Notes under the pieces: model-generated
What the model saw: only the letters and a program-made list of their open reading frames with translations
Database searches by the model: none
Told to the model about the DNA's origin: nothing
In this document: positions 61,153 to 64,000 of the stretch, piece after piece
How the letters are laid out: each line of letters opens with the position of its first letter
How positions within the stretch are numbered: position 1 is the first letter of the stretch
Source: an uncultured Monoglobus sp.
GTDB taxonomy: Bacteria; Bacillota; Clostridia; Monoglobales; Monoglobaceae
Assembly (NCBI GenBank): GCA_947630505.1
Contig: CANRHV010000008.1
Span: forward strand, 1-64,000
DNA length: 64,000 nt
Direction of reading: 5' to 3'
Translations under genes and position numbers: made by a program

Positions 61153-63348
61153 ATGATAAAAATCAAGGGTACGATTGAATCTGTTATATTTTATAATTCG
61201 GAAAACGGCTACGCGGTCTGCGATGTGGCTAGCATGGGTGAGCTTATAACCATGACCGGTTCTATGCCGAGTATTGCTGAGGGTGAAAATATAGTCGCCT
61301 CCGGCTCATGGGTGACTCATGGCGAGTACGGAGATCAATTCAAGGTTGAGTATATTGAGCGTATCATGCCCACGACCGAAGAAGAAATCGAAAAATATCT
61401 TTCGTCCGGTATTTTGCCGTATGTGGGCAAGACTACCGCGAGGCGGATCGTTGAGGCGTTCGGAGTCGATGCCCTTGATATTATTGAGAACGATCATAAG
61501 CAGCTTCTTGAGATAAGGGGGCTTACGCCATCTAAAGTCCAAGCAATATACGAGACTTTTGTTGAGCAGGTTGGAGTTCGTCAGATCGTGATCTATTTTC
61601 AGAAATATAACCTGCCTCCTTCCTATGCCGTCAAAGCCTACAATGCTTTTGGAACAGGAACTGTCGGGATCATTGAGGCTAATCCTTATATTCTGTCGGA
61701 ATTTATCGACGGCATCACCTTTGAAAAGGCTGATGAAATTGCTGTGGATCTCGGCTTTTCTCCTGAGTCACAGCTCAGGATCAAATCCGGAATAAAGACC
61801 GCTCTCAAAAATATTTCATTTTTCAGCGGTCACACATTTGCTCCGAGAGCGATGCTGACATCCTCTTCCTGCGCTCTTCTTAATGTTGAGCAGGGTCATG
61901 TTGAGCGCGGTATATCGCAGCTTATTTCGGACGGCGAGCTGATATCCGAAAATCACGGTGATTTTGACGCGATTTATCTTAAATCATACTACGACGCCGA
62001 GTGCAGCGTTGCGGATAAGCTTAAAGAAATGTCGGGAATATATTTTGACGTTGACGCGGATTACATAGATAAACTTATCGACGAGTCGGATAACGAAGAC
62101 GAGATCGAGCTTGCGGACAATCAAAGAGACGCGGTTTTTCGAGCATTTCAAAATGCCGCTCTTGTTATAACCGGCGGTCCCGGAACAGGAAAAACAACTA
62201 TTATTAATACTATTATTAAAACCATGAAAAAAGACGGCTCAACCGTAATGCTTGCCGCTCCCACCGGCCGCGCCGCCAAGCGAATGAGCGAGGTTTGCAG
62301 CTTTGAGGCGAAAACCATTCATCGCCTGCTTGAGATCAGAGTAGGCGACGATGTATCGGACGGTGTATTTGCCAGAAACTCTGATAATCCGCTCGATTGC
62401 GATGTTCTAATTATTGATGAGATGTCAATGGTCGACATAATGCTGATGAGCAGTCTGCTTGACGCTGTTTCACGCGGAACGCGCCTTATAATGGTTGGCG
62501 ACAGCGACCAGCTTCCGTCGGTCGGAGCCGGGAATGTGCTTAAAGACATAATTGACAGCGGAACTGTTGAATGTATTAAGCTTAATGAGATTTTCAGACA
62601 GGCAAAAGAAAGTATGATAGTGGTAAACGCTCACAGAATTAATCGCGGACAGGAACCGCTTTTAAATGACGCCGAAAGCGATTTTTTCTTTGTCCACAGG
62701 GAAGATCCCGAGCAGCTGCCGAATACCATAGCCGATTTGTGTTTGAGGCGTCTGCCGGATTATTACGGTTTTGACAGCATGAGCCAGATCCAAGTCCTGA
62801 CTCCAACAAGAAAAACGACAATAGGGGTCGGACATCTGAACAACATATTACAGAGCTGTCTGAATCCCCCTTCTCCGGACAAAGCCGAACATATGACCCG
62901 CAGGTGCGTGTTTCGGGTGGGTGACAAGGTTATGCAGACCAAAAACAACTATCAGATACAGTGGCGGCGCGGCGAGGAAAAGGGCGTCGGCGTGTTTAAC
63001 GGTGATTGCGGATTTATCACAAAAATTGACAGGATCGGCAATAAGATAGAGGTTTTATTTGACGACGATAAACTTGTGGATTATGATTTCATGGTTTTGG
63101 ATGAAATTGAGCTGGCCTACGCCATAACTGTGCACAAGAGTCAGGGCAGCGAGTTTGACGTTGTGGTAATGCCGATGTTCCCCGCTCACCGCTTGCTTAT
63201 GACAAGAAATCTGCTTTACACCGCTGTGACGCGCGCCAAATCTTTGGTTGTGTTGGTTGGCCTTGAGGATGTTATGAATTTTTATATCAACAACAATAAC
63301 GTGCGCAGCAGGTTTTCCGGTCTTAAAGAAAAACTGAGGATATATTGA
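61153..63348 (+). CDS. recD2: RecD2-type DNA helicase
   Basis: This 731-aa 5'-3' superfamily 1B helicase acts without RecBC in DNA repair. It has an N-terminal OB-like and helix-hairpin-helix region (about 1-210; [25 protein letters not shown]). The helicase core has Walker [10 protein letters not shown] (341-349), [20 protein letters not shown] and the C-terminal motif [13 protein letters not shown]. The length fits the RecD2 class. recR follows with its start 33 bp after the stop, so both probably share a transcript. Confidence 0.95.
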   Translation: MIKIKGTIESVIFYNSENGYAVCDVASMGELITMTGSMPSIAEGENIVASGSWVTHGEYGDQFKVEYIERIMPTTEEEIEKYLSSGILPYVGKTTARRIVEAFGVDALDIIENDHKQLLEIRGLTPSKVQAIYETFVEQVGVRQIVIYFQKYNLPPSYAVKAYNAFGTGTVGIIEANPYILSEFIDGITFEKADEIAVDLGFSPESQLRIKSGIKTALKNISFFSGHTFAPRAMLTSSSCALLNVEQGHVERGISQLISDGELISENHGDFDAIYLKSYYDAECSVADKLKEMSGIYFDVDADYIDKLIDESDNEDEIELADNQRDAVFRAFQNAALVITGGPGTGKTTIINTIIKTMKKDGSTVMLAAPTGRAAKRMSEVCSFEAKTIHRLLEIRVGDDVSDGVFARNSDNPLDCDVLIIDEMSMVDIMLMSSLLDAVSRGTRLIMVGDSDQLPSVGAGNVLKDIIDSGTVECIKLNEIFRQAKESMIVVNAHRINRGQEPLLNDAESDFFFVHREDPEQLPNTIADLCLRRLPDYYGFDSMSQIQVLTPTRKTTIGVGHLNNILQSCLNPPSPDKAEHMTRRCVFRVGDKVMQTKNNYQIQWRRGEEKGVGVFNGDCGFITKIDRIGNKIEVLFDDDKLVDYDFMVLDEIELAYAITVHKSQGSEFDVVVMPMFPAHRLLMTRNLLYTAVTRAKSLVVLVGLEDVMNFYINNNNVRSRFSGLKEKLRIY

Positions 63349-63380
63349 GTTTTATCGTAATAACAAAAGGAGATGAGTTT

Positions 63381-63980
63381 ATGGAACAGTACGCCGCGCC
63401 GCTGAGGGATTTGATCGAGGAATTTAATAAATTACCCGGAATAGGAATAAAGACCGCTCGCAGGCTCGCGTTTTACGTTGTTAATCTGCCGAAAGAAAAG
63501 TCGGAAAAGTTGGCAGGAGCTATTATTAACGCAAAAAATGAGATCAGATATTGCAAAGTATGTCAGAACCTTGCCGCTTCAGAGCTGTGCAATATATGCG
63601 CTTCTCCCGTTCGCGACCACAGTGTTATTTGCGTCATGGAGAGTCCGGGCGATGTTATGCAGATGGAGCGCACAAACGAGTTTAAGGGAGTCTATCATGT
63701 GCTGCATGGCGCAATTTCACCCATGGACAACGTGACACCCGATGATATAAGGATCAAAGAGCTTGTGCAGCGCGTTTCCGAGGGCGGCGTCTCGGAGGTT
63801 ATAATGGCTACAAACCCGAATCTTGAGGGCGAGGCCACAGCGATGTATATTTCAAAGCTGCTTAAGCCTTTCGGCGTCAAAATAACAAAAATAGCTCACG
63901 GAGTTCCTGTGGGCGGCGAGCTGGAATTTGCCGACGAGATCACTTTGGGCAGAGCTTTAAATTCAAGAACAGAAATGTGA
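63381..63980 (+). CDS. recR: RecR recombination mediator
   Basis: This 199-aa protein forms ring-like clamps and helps load RecA with RecO/RecF. It has a helix-hairpin-helix N-terminus ([16 protein letters not shown]), a C4 zinc finger (CKVCQNL...LCNICASP), a Toprim domain ([17 protein letters not shown]) and the C-terminal Walker-B-like region ([11 protein letters not shown]-type). The ATG at 63381 follows AAAGGAG; the longer frame overlaps recD2. In most Firmicutes recR follows dnaX-ybaB; here it is 34 kb away behind recD2. Confidence 0.95.
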   Translation: MEQYAAPLRDLIEEFNKLPGIGIKTARRLAFYVVNLPKEKSEKLAGAIINAKNEIRYCKVCQNLAASELCNICASPVRDHSVICVMESPGDVMQMERTNEFKGVYHVLHGAISPMDNVTPDDIRIKELVQRVSEGGVSEVIMATNPNLEGEATAMYISKLLKPFGVKITKIAHGVPVGGELEFADEITLGRALNSRTEM

Positions 63981-63990
63981 GGAGATATTT

Positions 63991-64000
63991 ATGGACGGAA
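63991..64000 (+). CDS. Start of an unidentified gene cut by the window edge
   Basis: An ATG at 63991 follows GAGGAGAT at the correct spacing, 10 nt after the recR stop. Only the codons for Met-Asp-Gly are visible. It is probably co-transcribed with recR; identity unknown. Confidence 0.55.

Overview
The window is a gene-dense chromosomal segment of a strictly anaerobic, low-to-mid GC bacterium of the Bacillota, most likely a gut-type member of class Clostridia. The evidence is a class III (oxygen-sensitive) ribonucleotide reductase, an Rnf complex in the clostridial order C-D-G-E-A-B, a large SRP RNA with an Alu domain directly before dnaX, S-layer-homology and copper-amine-oxidase stalk surface proteins, and consensus sigma-A promoters with AT-rich spacers. 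A finer taxonomic placement cannot be read from the sequence alone. No phage, insertion sequence, CRISPR array or other mobile element is visible. The single tyrosine recombinase looks like a housekeeping Xer protein.

Layout. 0.1-2.3 kb: ROK sugar kinase facing cinA. 2.4-24.9 kb: a surface-protein region with a 1231-aa secreted protein, a secreted subtilisin, an alpha-2-macroglobulin-like protein and a 2158-aa BspA-type leucine-rich-repeat protein, interrupted by housekeeping genes (cysteine desulfurase-thiI and nrdD). The 1231-aa protein, the subtilisin and the LRR protein end in the same roughly 90-residue module. 25-27 kb: ArsC/Spx-like protein and a MATE exporter. 26.8-30.5 kb: SRP RNA, dnaX, ybaB and an archaeal-type aspartyl-tRNA synthetase. 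30.6-39 kb, minus strand: a stalk-domain protein, a fused HTH-cupin-acyl-CoA synthetase, uvrA and uvrB. 39-42.8 kb: a small membrane protein, a class A PBP and an Mrp/NBP35 ATPase. 42.9-47.7 kb: metF, a separate MetH-reactivation protein, metH and an amidohydrolase. 47.8-50.2 kb: a membrane-anchored sialate O-acetylesterase. 50.4-56.3 kb: rnfCDGEAB and a HIT protein. 56.3-58.7 kb: a REP-like repeat, tRNA-Ser(CGA) and an SLH protein. 58.7-61 kb: larC and a Xer recombinase. 61.1 kb to the end: recD2, recR and the first codons of another gene.

How it fits together. Much of the window is core metabolism and DNA maintenance: one-carbon/methionine metabolism (metF, metH and its reactivator), ferredoxin:NAD+ energy conservation by Rnf, nucleotide-excision repair, recombination, and tRNA thiolation fed by a dedicated cysteine desulfurase. 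The accessory character lies in the large exported proteins, which carry Pro/Ser/Thr/Glu tandem-repeat linkers. No LPXTG sorting signal is visible in them. Only one has SLH domains, so the shared C-terminal module is the best candidate for a common attachment or export feature. I found no obviously new defence or biosynthetic system. The most unusual items are the shared C-terminal module, the HTH-cupin-acyl-CoA synthetase fusion with a candidate operator, the alpha-2-macroglobulin with a CGER instead of CGEQ thioester motif, and stem-loops that begin at or near predicted transcription starts.
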